Part shown: positions 1 to 7,675 of the stretch, piece by piece | How the letters are laid out: every line of letters begins with the position of its first letter | Position numbering within the stretch: the stretch's first letter is position 1 | DNA from: Sphingobacterium composti | GTDB taxonomy: Bacteria; Bacteroidota; Bacteroidia; Sphingobacteriales; Sphingobacteriaceae | NCBI RefSeq assembly: GCF_009829075.1 | Contig: NZ_WUQZ01000006.1 | Span: 44,024 to 108,023, forward strand | DNA: 64,000 nt | Direction: 5' to 3' | Program-made: the position numbers and the translations under genes | Notes under the pieces: generated by a model | What the model was told of the DNA's origin: nothing | The model's database searches: none | Seen by the model: the letters and a program-made list of their open reading frames with translations, nothing else

Positions 1-7
1 AAAAATA

Positions 8-39
8 AAATGCCTTTTTATATGTATAAAAAGGCATTT
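8..39 (-). terminator. Intrinsic terminator after the M3 peptidase gene
   Basis: A 15-bp perfect inverted repeat with a 2-base loop (aaatgcc... / ...ggcattt) lies 70 bases downstream of the peptidase stop codon. On the minus strand it is followed by a T-rich run, as expected for a rho-independent terminator. It is nearly symmetric, so it may also stop transcription entering from the left. Confidence 0.7.
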
Positions 40-108
40 GTTTGATTATCAGTAACAATAAATTTAAATAAATTAGCTCACACTGAATAAATCGCAATCC
101 TTAAGTGT

Positions 109-2139
109 TTATTTTAGTAAACCTGCTCTTCTTAATAGCGGATCAACTTGAGGTTCTTGCCCTCTAAATCGCTTATAAAGCATCATTGGGTGCTCCGTGC
201 CACCCTGCGAAAGGATATTATCTTTAAACTTTTCTGCAATTTCCTTATTAAAAATTCCATTCTCTTTGAAATATTCGAAAGCATCAGCATCCAATACTTC
301 TGCCCACTTGTAGCTGTAATATCCAGATGAATATCCACCATTAAATATATGAGAGAAAGAAGTACTCATCGCGTTATCTTCTACATCTGGATAGAATTGC
401 GTAGAGGCGAATTGTTCTTTTTCAAAATCTTTGACATTGGATATGGCTGAAGGATCGTTGCCATGCCAGCCCATATCAAGTAGTCCGAAGCTCAATTGAC
501 GAACAGTTGCCATACCTTCTAAGAATGCAGCAGATTCTTTTATCTTTTCGACCAATTCCATTGGAATGATTTCACCTGTCTCATAATGTTTTGCGAATAG
601 TGTAAGCGCTTCTTTTTCATAACACCAGTTTTCCATAATCTGACTTGGCAATTCTACGAAATCCCAATAAACCGAAGTACCTGATAGATTTGGATATTGT
701 GTATTTGCTAACATCCCGTGCAATGCATGTCCAAATTCATGAAATAAAGTAGTCACTTCGTTGAATGTCAATAAAGCAGGCTTAGAATCCGTTGGTGGAG
801 TAAAGTTACATACGATAGATACAAGAGGTCTTTCATTGATGCCATCTTTAATATATTGAGGTTTAAATGAAGTCATCCAAGCTCCTTGACGTTTTCCTTT
901 ACGAGGGAAGAAATCTGCATAGAATACTGCTACGAGATTATTTTCTTTATCCTTTACTTCGAAGGTTTGCACATCCGGATGGTATTTATCAATAGTTTGT
1001 ACTTCCGTAAAATTCAAATTGAATAATCTTTTTGCAATCTCAAATGCACCATTTAGTACATTTTCTAGCTTGAAATAGGGCTTTAACAACTCATCATCCA
1101 ATTGGAATTTCTCCTGCTTAAGTTTTTCTGAATAATAAGAACCATCCCATTTTTCCAATTGTTTTAGATCATCTTTTCTTTTCGCAAAAGCTGTAAGTTC
1201 TTCAAATTCTATTTGCGCTGCTGGTTTAGCTTTAGCTAACAAGTCTTGGAGAAAAGCTTGGACTTTAGCAGGAGATTCGGCCATACGTTCTGCTAGTACA
1301 AAATCAGCATGTGTATTATAACCTAAAAGTTGTGCGCGTTGATGACGTAGTTTTGCTATTTCTAAAACATTATTTTCATTGTTATTGTCATTAGGTTGAA
1401 AACCCTTGCGTCCGGCTGCAAGAGTAATTTCTTTGCGCAGCTCACGATTATCTGCATAAGTAATAAAAGGTATATAACTTGGATAATCTAAAGTAAAAAT
1501 CCAACCTTCTTTGCTTTCTGATTTTGCAAGTGATGCGGCTGCTTCGATAACACCTTCTGGCAGACCCGCTAAGTCTTTTTCATTCGTGATATGCAATTGG
1601 TAGGCATTAGAATCTGCTAACACATTTTCACCATATTTTAACTTCAATACAGATAATTTGGCATCAATATCTCGCAATATTTTCTTTTGTTCATCATTTA
1701 ATAAAGCACCATTGCGAGCAAAATCCTTAAATGATTTTTCTAACAAAGTTGTTTGTTCAGGTGTTAAGTTGAGATTATTTTTTTGATCATAAACTGCTTT
1801 CACTCGTGTAAATAAATCTGTATTTAACGTGATATCATTTCCTAGTGCAGAAAGTTTTGGGGCTACTTCTTGCGCGATTTTTTCTAATTCATCATTTGTT
1901 TCTGCGGAATGAAGATTAAAAAATAGATTACTAATTCGATCTAATGTTAATCCAGAAAAGGCCAGTGCTTCAATAGTATTTTCGAATGTTGGAGCCGCAG
2001 GATTGTTTACAATATCTTCTATTTCTTTTAATGTGAGTGCAATGCCTTCTTCAAATGCAGGAATATAATCCTTTTCGGTGATTGTCGAGAAAGGAGCAGT
2101 ATCATGTACTGTATTAAATTTTTCTGTTAAAATTGCCAT
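109..2139 (-). CDS. M3 family metallopeptidase (oligopeptidase A / peptidyl-dipeptidase type)
   Basis: A 676-residue zinc peptidase that cleaves short peptides, probably in peptide turnover. The zinc motif HEFGH begins at His467 (His467 and His471 are ligands, Glu468 is catalytic), and a downstream WDFVELPSQIMENW block is typical of the M3A family. Length matches Dcp and oligopeptidase A (about 680 residues). There is no signal peptide, so a cytoplasmic location is expected. The gene stands alone: a terminator follows it and a 360-base spacer separates it from the divergent sulfur operon. Whether it is an exo-dipeptidase (Dcp) or an endo-oligopeptidase (PrlC) cannot be decided from motifs. 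Confidence 0.93.
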   Translation of the reverse strand: MAILTEKFNTVHDTAPFSTITEKDYIPAFEEGIALTLKEIEDIVNNPAAPTFENTIEALAFSGLTLDRISNLFFNLHSAETNDELEKIAQEVAPKLSALGNDITLNTDLFTRVKAVYDQKNNLNLTPEQTTLLEKSFKDFARNGALLNDEQKKILRDIDAKLSVLKLKYGENVLADSNAYQLHITNEKDLAGLPEGVIEAAASLAKSESKEGWIFTLDYPSYIPFITYADNRELRKEITLAAGRKGFQPNDNNNENNVLEIAKLRHQRAQLLGYNTHADFVLAERMAESPAKVQAFLQDLLAKAKPAAQIEFEELTAFAKRKDDLKQLEKWDGSYYSEKLKQEKFQLDDELLKPYFKLENVLNGAFEIAKRLFNLNFTEVQTIDKYHPDVQTFEVKDKENNLVAVFYADFFPRKGKRQGAWMTSFKPQYIKDGINERPLVSIVCNFTPPTDSKPALLTFNEVTTLFHEFGHALHGMLANTQYPNLSGTSVYWDFVELPSQIMENWCYEKEALTLFAKHYETGEIIPMELVEKIKESAAFLEGMATVRQLSFGLLDMGWHGNDPSAISNVKDFEKEQFASTQFYPDVEDNAMSTSFSHIFNGGYSSGYYSYKWAEVLDADAFEYFKENGIFNKEIAEKFKDNILSQGGTEHPMMLYKRFRGQEPQVDPLLRRAGLLK

Positions 2140-2430
2140 GTGCTAAAGCTATAAATATTTTAGGAATTCTGATTCAACTTAGTGTCAAGTCTTATATGTT
2201 GGGAATAATTATTTAAAGTCAATTCGAATTGGATTTTATTTATTTGATCTTTTAAATCCATCTTTTTAGTAGATTTTATTTTATAGATATCTGGGTGTAA
2301 TTCTATTATTTATATTGCATGTTAATGCTATTTTTGAATATTTTTCTGACAATCATTTAATATACTAAAATTAGTTTTGTTATATGTAAATTCGTTATGT
2401 GTGGGAAAATAATTATGAAGATTTTTGGCT
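2140..2430. other. AT-rich divergent intergenic region, no gene seen
   Basis: Between the M3 peptidase and the sulfur operon. It must carry the peptidase promoter, but I see no convincing TTG/TAnnTTTG pair for it. There is no small ORF with a plausible start and no strong hairpin. The regulatory elements of the rightward operon begin just after this stretch. Confidence 0.5.
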
Positions 2431-2434
2431 TTAG

Positions 2435-2448
2435 GTAACCTAGGTTAC
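2435..2448. promoter_or_regulatory. Perfect 14-bp palindrome, likely operator of the Crp/Fnr regulator
   Basis: GTAACCTAGGTTAC is its own reverse complement. It is centred at 2441.5, about 42-43 bases upstream of the start site predicted from the -7 box at 2471-2478, the position used by class II Crp/Fnr activators. A Crp/Fnr protein is encoded at the end of the same operon. The assignment is inference; the palindrome itself is certain. Confidence 0.65.
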
Positions 2449-2470
2449 AAACTATATAATTTGGAGAGCA

Positions 2471-2478
2471 TACTTTTG
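2471..2478 (+). promoter_or_regulatory. -7 element of the sulfur operon promoter
   Basis: TACTTTTG matches the Bacteroidota -7 consensus TAnnTTTG exactly and lies 22 bases before the ATG at 2501. No TTG is found 19-21 bases upstream, where the palindrome ends instead, which suggests an activator-dependent promoter. Confidence 0.6.
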
Positions 2479-2500
2479 TGGTATAAAATGAAATAAAAAC

Positions 2501-3049
2501 ATGGAAATGATACTTGGAACATGGCCTTGGTACGTAGGAGGACCGTTGGTCGCGATTATTATGTTAATTCTGATAAAATTGGGGAAAGCTTTTGGTTTTT
2601 CTTCAAATTTCAGAACAATGTGCTCAGCATTGGGAGCAGGAAAGAGTTGTGATTTTTTTGACTTTAATTGGAAGTCACAACGATGGAATTTGTTATTCTT
2701 AGTCGGAACAATAATTGGAGGTTTTGTAGCAGCTAATCTCTTATCGGATAATCAAGTAGCTTCAATTTCAGATCAATCGATAGCTGAACTTCAGGCTTAT
2801 GGATTTGAAAGTGCTGGAAAAGCTTATTTACCTACAGAATTGTTCCTTGATCTGACACCTAAGAATATTTTGATCCTTTTAGTGGGAGGATTATTTATCG
2901 GTTTCGGAACGCGCTACGCAGGAGGATGTACTTCTGGTCATGCTATTTCTGGTTTGAGTGATTTGCAATGGCCTTCATTGGTAGCTGTGATTGGGTTCTT
3001 TATTGGGGGACTTTTGATGGTTCATGTTTTATTCCCTTTAATATTTTAA
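2501..3049 (+). CDS. YeeE/YedE family membrane protein, N-terminal half of a thiosulfate-type transporter
   Basis: A 182-residue inner-membrane protein with about four hydrophobic segments. Conserved cysteines sit at Cys41 and Cys50 (motif CSALGAGKSC) and Cys143 in GGCTSGH. In the YeeE/TsuA family such cysteines form the path along which thiosulfate is relayed. The family is often a single chain of about 350 residues; here it is encoded as two adjacent genes whose halves abut without spacing (stop at 3049, next ATG at 3050). First gene of an operon with a TauE exporter and a persulfide-processing enzyme, so uptake of thiosulfate or a related sulfur anion is likely; the exact substrate is inferred. 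Confidence 0.85.
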   Translation: MEMILGTWPWYVGGPLVAIIMLILIKLGKAFGFSSNFRTMCSALGAGKSCDFFDFNWKSQRWNLLFLVGTIIGGFVAANLLSDNQVASISDQSIAELQAYGFESAGKAYLPTELFLDLTPKNILILLVGGLFIGFGTRYAGGCTSGHAISGLSDLQWPSLVAVIGFFIGGLLMVHVLFPLIF

Positions 3050-3466
3050 ATGATGAGAAAGTTAATTTTTATGCTACTAGGTGTAGCATTCGGTATAGTA
3101 ATGTATAAAGCTGAGGCTGCATCTTGGTTTAGAATTTTTGAGATGTTCAATTTCCAATCATTCCATATGTATGGATTTATAGGTTCAGCATTGGCGGTTG
3201 GGGTGATTGGTGTACAATATTTCAAAAGAAGTCATTCTAAAGATGTAGATGGGGAGCAAATTGTAATTCAACCTAAAGCAAAATCAATTCCGCGATACCT
3301 TATCGGTGGTGTGTTTTTTGGATTAGGGTGGGCATTAGTTGGAGCATGTCCAGGCCCAATATTCGCTCTTTTGGGGTCAGGTGTGTTTTCGATTATTATA
3401 GTCATCATTGGCGCGCTAGCTGGAACGTATTTTTATGGGGTTATTCGTAAGTATTTGCCTCACTAA
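3050..3466 (+). CDS. YeeE/YedE family (DUF6691-like) membrane protein, C-terminal half of the transporter
   Basis: A 138-residue protein with four hydrophobic stretches and the conserved cysteine motif VGACPGP (Cys100), the signature of the second YeeE half. Its ATG follows the stop of the preceding half directly, which suggests coupled translation and a heteromeric transporter. A charged linker at residues 58-80 separates two membrane pairs. The role in thiosulfate or other sulfur-anion import follows from family and context. Confidence 0.83.
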   Translation: MMRKLIFMLLGVAFGIVMYKAEAASWFRIFEMFNFQSFHMYGFIGSALAVGVIGVQYFKRSHSKDVDGEQIVIQPKAKSIPRYLIGGVFFGLGWALVGACPGPIFALLGSGVFSIIIVIIGALAGTYFYGVIRKYLPH

Positions 3467-3477
3467 TTGTTTTTTAA

Positions 3478-4257
3478 ATGTTTGTTTTTGGTATTTTATT
3501 AGCGGTTTTTGTCGGAGTAACCCTTGGTTTAGTCGGTAGCGGTGGTTCAATTCTTACTGTACCCATCTTCGTCTATGTTTTTGGAGTTGATCCGGTCTTA
3601 GCAACCGCATATTCGCTTTTTGCCATTGGAGCAACATCAATTATAGGAGGTGTCAAGGGCATCATAAAAAAAGATGTTGACTTTGATAAGCTTTTAAAGT
3701 TTGGTATACCATCAATGATATCTGTTTTTCTGACGAGGAAATTTGTTGTTCCATTAATTCCTGATCAATTTAATTTGTTTGGATATACGATTGCCCAAGA
3801 AGTGGTTTTGATGGTTCTTTTTGCAATATTAATGTTGTTCGCCGCATATGCGATGTTTCAAGAAATTAGTATTCCACAGACCAGTTTTCCTTTCTTAACT
3901 GTTGTGATAAAAGGTATTTTTGTTGGAAGTGTGACTGGGATTGTCGGTGCAGGAGGAGGATTTTTGATTATTCCAGCGTTAACTAACTTTTTTAACCTAA
4001 GTATGAAAAAAGCTGTAGCAACTTCTTTAGTGCTAATTGCTATTAATTCCATACTCGGACTATTAGGTGATTGGCGAAGGATTGAATTATTTGATTGGAA
4101 TTTGTTGTTGTTATATACGCTATTGACTGTGGTAGGAATTTTTATTGGCTTTTATTTAAGCAATAAAATCGAAGGCAAGAAGTTGAAACGTATCTTTTCA
4201 TTCGGTATAATGGCAGTGGCAATTTTCGTGTTATTAACAGAATTTGGTATTATTTAA
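3478..4257 (+). CDS. TauE/SafE family sulfite/anion exporter
   Basis: A 259-residue membrane protein with about eight hydrophobic segments and the internally duplicated glycine-rich motifs of the family (GLVGSGGSILTVP near residue 20 and GIVGAGGGFLIIPAL near residue 160). TauE/SafE proteins move sulfite, sulfonates or similar anions out of the cell. Placed between a thiosulfate-transporter pair and a persulfide-processing enzyme, it probably removes sulfite made by that enzyme. Spacing to the neighbours is 11 and 17 bases, consistent with one operon. Confidence 0.87.
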   Translation: MFVFGILLAVFVGVTLGLVGSGGSILTVPIFVYVFGVDPVLATAYSLFAIGATSIIGGVKGIIKKDVDFDKLLKFGIPSMISVFLTRKFVVPLIPDQFNLFGYTIAQEVVLMVLFAILMLFAAYAMFQEISIPQTSFPFLTVVIKGIFVGSVTGIVGAGGGFLIIPALTNFFNLSMKKAVATSLVLIAINSILGLLGDWRRIELFDWNLLLLYTLLTVVGIFIGFYLSNKIEGKKLKRIFSFGIMAVAIFVLLTEFGII

Positions 4258-4274
4258 TTTAAAATTATATAGAA

Positions 4275-5639
4275 ATGTTTTTCGAACAAATATATGATAA
4301 AACTTTAGCTCAAGCGAGCTATATGATTGGCTGTCAGGTTTCAAAAGAAGCAATAGTTATTGATCCAAAACGTGACGTGGATACATATCTAGAAATTGCG
4401 AAAGCAAATAATCTCTCTATTACGCATGTCGCTGAGACACATATACATGCAGATTTTTTGTCTGGAAGTCGGGAATTGGTGGAATTAACGGGAGCCAAAT
4501 TATTTCTATCCGATGAGGGGGGAGCTGATTGGCAATATGAATTTCCACATATTGGATTGAAAGATGGAGATATCATTACTATTGGTAATCTAACTCTTGA
4601 GGTGTTACATACACCAGGACATACACCCGAAAGTATCTCATTCTTATTGACTGATCATCCTGCTACAGATAAGCCTGTTATGTTTTTCACAGGAGATTTT
4701 GTTTTTGTGGGTGATGTTGGTAGACCTGATTTATTAGAGGAAGCTGCGGGTGTGACAGGATCCAAAGATATTGGCGCTCAGCAATTATTTGAATCGTTAA
4801 AGTTATTCAAAGCATTACCAGATTATATTCAGGTATGGCCAGGGCATGGTGCTGGATCGGCATGTGGTAAGGCTTTGGGAGCAGTAGCAAGTACCACAGT
4901 AGGCTACGAAAAGATAAGAAATTGGGCTTTACAATATGAGGATTTTGAATCGTTCAAAACTGAACTACTTCGAGATCAGCCTGAAGCTCCATACTATTTT
5001 GCGATGATGAAAAAATTGAATAAAGTTGACAGACCTTTATTAACTGAAGTTCCCAATCATCCAACGCTATCTGTAGAGGAAATGCCAGAAGGTGCAATTC
5101 TTGTAGATACACGTAATAAGGTTGAATTTGCAAAAGGACATTTGCCAAAATCGATTAATATTCAAAATAATAATAGCTTAGCAAATTGGGCGGGTTGGAT
5201 GTTAACCTATGACAAGCCATTAATTCTAGTTGCAGATGCATCTGCAAGGGAAGAAATTACTAGAAAGTTAATGCGAATTGGAATGGATAATATTAAAGGC
5301 TACATAACGGAGATAGGAGATGAATTAATTCATACATCAATAGTAGATGCTGAATTTATAAAACATCATTTAGAAAATGACAGTTCTATACTGTTGGATG
5401 TACGTAATGCTATAGAGTATAAAAAAGGGCATATCAAAGGATCGAAACATTATTTCGTAGGGCATTTGGCAAAGAATTTGCCTAATTTTGAAAAAGATCA
5501 GTTGATTATTATTCAATGTCAATCGGGAGATCGCGCGACCATTGCAACTTCTTATCTAGAAAAAGAAGGATTCACAAATGTGAAAAATTATTCTGGTAGT
5601 ATGGTGGATTGGTTAGCTCAAGGAAATCCAGTGGTTTAA
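4275..5639 (+). CDS. MBL-fold persulfide dioxygenase-like protein fused to two rhodanese domains
   Basis: A 454-residue cytoplasmic protein. Residues 1-245 are a metallo-beta-lactamase fold of the ETHE1/CstB type: the metal motif reads THIHADF (His56, His58, Asp60), with Phe where many relatives have His. ETHE1-type enzymes bind a single iron and do not need that residue. Residues 265-345 form a rhodanese fold lacking the active cysteine (LVADAS loop), and residues 360-450 a second rhodanese with an intact loop CQSGDR (Cys415). The likely job is oxidation of persulfide to sulfite with sulfur transfer between thiosulfate and thiols. It sits after the sulfite exporter gene. The exact reaction is inferred. 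Confidence 0.85.
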   Translation: MFFEQIYDKTLAQASYMIGCQVSKEAIVIDPKRDVDTYLEIAKANNLSITHVAETHIHADFLSGSRELVELTGAKLFLSDEGGADWQYEFPHIGLKDGDIITIGNLTLEVLHTPGHTPESISFLLTDHPATDKPVMFFTGDFVFVGDVGRPDLLEEAAGVTGSKDIGAQQLFESLKLFKALPDYIQVWPGHGAGSACGKALGAVASTTVGYEKIRNWALQYEDFESFKTELLRDQPEAPYYFAMMKKLNKVDRPLLTEVPNHPTLSVEEMPEGAILVDTRNKVEFAKGHLPKSINIQNNNSLANWAGWMLTYDKPLILVADASAREEITRKLMRIGMDNIKGYITEIGDELIHTSIVDAEFIKHHLENDSSILLDVRNAIEYKKGHIKGSKHYFVGHLAKNLPNFEKDQLIIIQCQSGDRATIATSYLEKEGFTNVKNYSGSMVDWLAQGNPVV

Positions 5640-5650
5640 TTTTATAAAAT

Positions 5651-6280
5651 ATGCATGACTTGCTGAGAAGTAAATATAGTGACGTTTTAGATACGAATAT
5701 CTTGGACAGTATAGAGGAAGTTGCGAAATATAAAAGGTTTCAACGAGGTGAAGTTATACTTGATATAGGCCAAACTATACATTTTATTCCTCTTGTATTA
5801 AGTGGAGCGGTCAAAGTCATGCGCGAGGATGTGGACAAAGGTGAGCTGTTGTTGTATTACCTTAGTGGTGGAGATACATGTACAATGACAGCTACCTGTT
5901 GTACACATAATCGTATTAGTGCAATACGTGTCATAGCAGATTCACAATCGGAAATAGCATTTGTGCCTAATAATTATTTTAGTTTATGGTTAGCAGAAAA
6001 TGAATCTTGGCGAAATTTTATTTTACAAAGTTATTCTATGCGTCTTGACGAAATGATTCAAGCGGTTGATAGTTTGGCTTTTTCTAACATGGAGGAAAGA
6101 GTCCTTAACTATTTGATTCAAAAGATGAAACTTGAAGATGATAGAATCCTCACCATTACACATTCCGAAATTGCCTCAGACTTAAATTCATCTCGAGTGG
6201 TAATCTCTAGAGTTTTAAAGAAATTAGAATCTGACGAAAAGATTGTATTACTACGCAATGAGATACGGATTTTAATATGA
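5651..6280 (+). CDS. Crp/Fnr family transcriptional regulator with a cysteine cluster
   Basis: A 209-residue regulator: cyclic-nucleotide-binding-like beta-roll at residues 20-115, dimerisation helix at 120-145 and a C-terminal winged helix with recognition segment SEIASDLNSSRVVISRVLKKLE (given here only as a position, about residues 165-188). Its only three cysteines are Cys77, Cys83 and Cys84, all on one loop of the sensor domain, which suggests thiol or persulfide sensing rather than nucleotide binding. It is the last gene of the sulfur operon, 11 bases after the MBL/rhodanese gene, and probably binds the palindrome at 2435-2448. There is no Fe-S cysteine pattern of classical FNR. Confidence 0.87.
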   Translation: MHDLLRSKYSDVLDTNILDSIEEVAKYKRFQRGEVILDIGQTIHFIPLVLSGAVKVMREDVDKGELLLYYLSGGDTCTMTATCCTHNRISAIRVIADSQSEIAFVPNNYFSLWLAENESWRNFILQSYSMRLDEMIQAVDSLAFSNMEERVLNYLIQKMKLEDDRILTITHSEIASDLNSSRVVISRVLKKLESDEKIVLLRNEIRILI

Positions 6281-6282
6281 AA

Positions 6283-6323
6283 TATTGTTGCAAAACAATA
6301 AATAGTTTTTTAATTTTATTTCA
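6283..6323 (+). terminator. Weak terminator-like hairpin after the Crp/Fnr gene
   Basis: A 7-bp stem (tattgtt / aacaata, 4-base loop, 6283-6300) lies three bases past the stop codon and is followed by a T-rich stretch. The stem is AT-rich, so termination may be partial. Confidence 0.35.
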
Positions 6324-6381
6324 AATAGTGACTTTGGTCATATTATTTTTTAAATGCTAATATTTATTCCGATTTTACTTT

Positions 6382-6855
6382 ATGAAGATTACGCTTTTGT
6401 GTATAGGGAAGACAGATGATAAGTTTATTCAAGATGGGATAGATAAGTATTTGAAACGTCTTAAACATTATATCAATTTCAATCTCAATATTGTTCCAGA
6501 TGTAAAAAATGTAAAAAACTTATCGGAAGCTCAGCAGAAAGAGAGAGAGGGAGAACTTTTTAATAAATATATACAACCCACTGACTACATTATTTTATTA
6601 GACGAACGAGGCAAAAATTATTCATCCATAGAATTTTCGTCTTTCATCGAGAAAAAAATGATTTCAAGTGTACAGCATATGGTATTTTTGATTGGAGGTC
6701 CATACGGTTTCGCAGAAAATATCAAACAACGTGCTAATTCATCTGTTTCTTTATCAAGGATGACTTTTTCACATCAAATGGTTAGGCTATTTTTTATTGA
6801 ACAAGTTTATCGCGCATTTACGATTATGAAAGGTGAGCCGTATCATCATGAATGA
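6382..6855 (+). CDS. rlmH: 23S rRNA (pseudouridine1915-N3)-methyltransferase RlmH
   Basis: A 157-residue SPOUT-class methyltransferase that methylates pseudouridine 1915 in helix 69 of 23S rRNA on assembled ribosomes using S-adenosylmethionine. The knot signature FLIGGPYGF is at about residues 103-111, followed by the conserved LSLSRMTFSHQMVR segment and the terminal EPYHHE, in which the histidines are invariant in the family. Length is standard (155-160 residues). It is followed by a small membrane-protein gene on the same strand. Confidence 0.97.
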   Translation: MKITLLCIGKTDDKFIQDGIDKYLKRLKHYINFNLNIVPDVKNVKNLSEAQQKEREGELFNKYIQPTDYIILLDERGKNYSSIEFSSFIEKKMISSVQHMVFLIGGPYGFAENIKQRANSSVSLSRMTFSHQMVRLFFIEQVYRAFTIMKGEPYHHE

Positions 6856-6904
6856 TTATGTAAAGTAATACGTTTAAGCAACATATTTAAAATAGGAGGA
6901 TATC

Positions 6905-7027
6905 ATGGATGTAGATAAATATAAAAGAGATTATAAATTTCGTAGTGATGAAGGTAATAAGAGTTTTAAATGGATTATTATTATCGGTGGAATTATCGTC
7001 GCAATACTAGCTTACATTTTGAACTAA
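6905..7027 (+). CDS. Small single-pass membrane protein (40 residues)
   Basis: A short ORF with ATG at 6905 and TAA at 7025-7027. It is preceded by aggagga four bases before the ATG, a strong Shine-Dalgarno sequence that is unusual in Bacteroidota. The product has a charged N-terminal half (residues 1-21, rich in Lys, Asp and Arg) and one hydrophobic helix (about residues 22-39, WIIIIGGIIVAILAYIL). It lies 49 bases after rlmH and directly in front of a strong terminator, which supports its reality. Function unknown; no homologue recognised. Confidence 0.6.
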   Translation: MDVDKYKRDYKFRSDEGNKSFKWIIIIGGIIVAILAYILN

Positions 7028-7033
7028 AAAAAT

Positions 7034-7062
7034 AAGGCGATATTGGGAGTATCGCCTTAAAA
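7034..7062 (+). terminator. Intrinsic terminator after rlmH and the small membrane protein
   Basis: A 9-bp perfect stem aaggcgata / tatcgcctt (7034-7042 and 7050-7058) with a 7-base loop starts 6 bases past the small ORF. The 3' side is followed by aaaatc rather than a long T-run. On the minus strand the stem is followed by a T-rich run, so it may serve the leftward Nudix operon as well. Confidence 0.55.
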
Positions 7063-7101
7063 TCACACTAACTATTTATCTCTTATGAAAAGAGAATAGG
7101 G

Positions 7102-7137
7102 CATCGATGGTTTGAAATTTTCAAGGAATCATCGATG
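7102..7137. repeat. Inverted repeat in the convergent spacer
   Basis: catcgatggtt (7102-7112) pairs with aatcatcgatg (7127-7137) with one G:T pair, and the intervening tgaaa/tttca can extend it. It lies between convergent genes and has no T-tract next to it. The remaining bases up to 7207 are featureless AT-rich sequence. Confidence 0.5.
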
Positions 7138-7207
7138 TCATAAATTTAATAAATTAAGTTTTAATATTTCAAAATTTTAATGAAAAAAGTTAGAATTAGT
7201 TTAAATT

Positions 7208-7660
7208 TTAACTTTTAAGTGATTTTTTAAATATTTCTAAAGCTTTTTTGTCTGTTTTAAAGGTTAAATCTTCTTCTTTTAGCTTTTCAAGATTTACTAA
7301 TCGGAAAACTTCTAATTTATCAGCAACTAAATTTTTATCAAAATCAAATGGAGATTTTTTTAACTCAATGTTTAAATCTTCTAAAGCTTTCACTTCATAG
7401 TAGACCGAAATAATCTGACTATTATTGAAACTTGACTTCTCATAGAAATCTGTTGTATATATATGTCTTGTAACTTCTACCTTTAAATTACATTCCTCTA
7501 TGAACTCTCTTTTTAGGGCATCTATTAACCCTTCTCCATATTCTAATCCTCCGCCTGGAAATTTAGTGAAAGAGACACTTTGCGTGCTTTCATCAGTTAT
7601 CAGCACTTCATTAGTCTCTGTCATAAGTATTCCGTATACTCTTACGTTAAATGGAAACAT
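7208..7660 (-). CDS. Nudix hydrolase
   Basis: A 150-residue hydrolase of nucleoside-diphosphate-linked substrates. The Nudix box spans residues 37-59 with Gly37, Glu43, Arg51-Glu52 and Glu55-Glu56 in place; the usual glycine near the end of the box is Asn58. The N-terminal VRVYGILMTETNEVLI strand is typical of small house-cleaning Nudix enzymes. It is probably the last gene of a leftward operon, 15 bases after the DUF1080 gene. The substrate cannot be read from sequence. Confidence 0.87.
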   Translation of the reverse strand: MFPFNVRVYGILMTETNEVLITDESTQSVSFTKFPGGGLEYGEGLIDALKREFIEECNLKVEVTRHIYTTDFYEKSSFNNSQIISVYYEVKALEDLNIELKKSPFDFDKNLVADKLEVFRLVNLEKLKEEDLTFKTDKKALEIFKKSLKS

Positions 7661-7675
7661 TTTTGTCTTTTAGTT

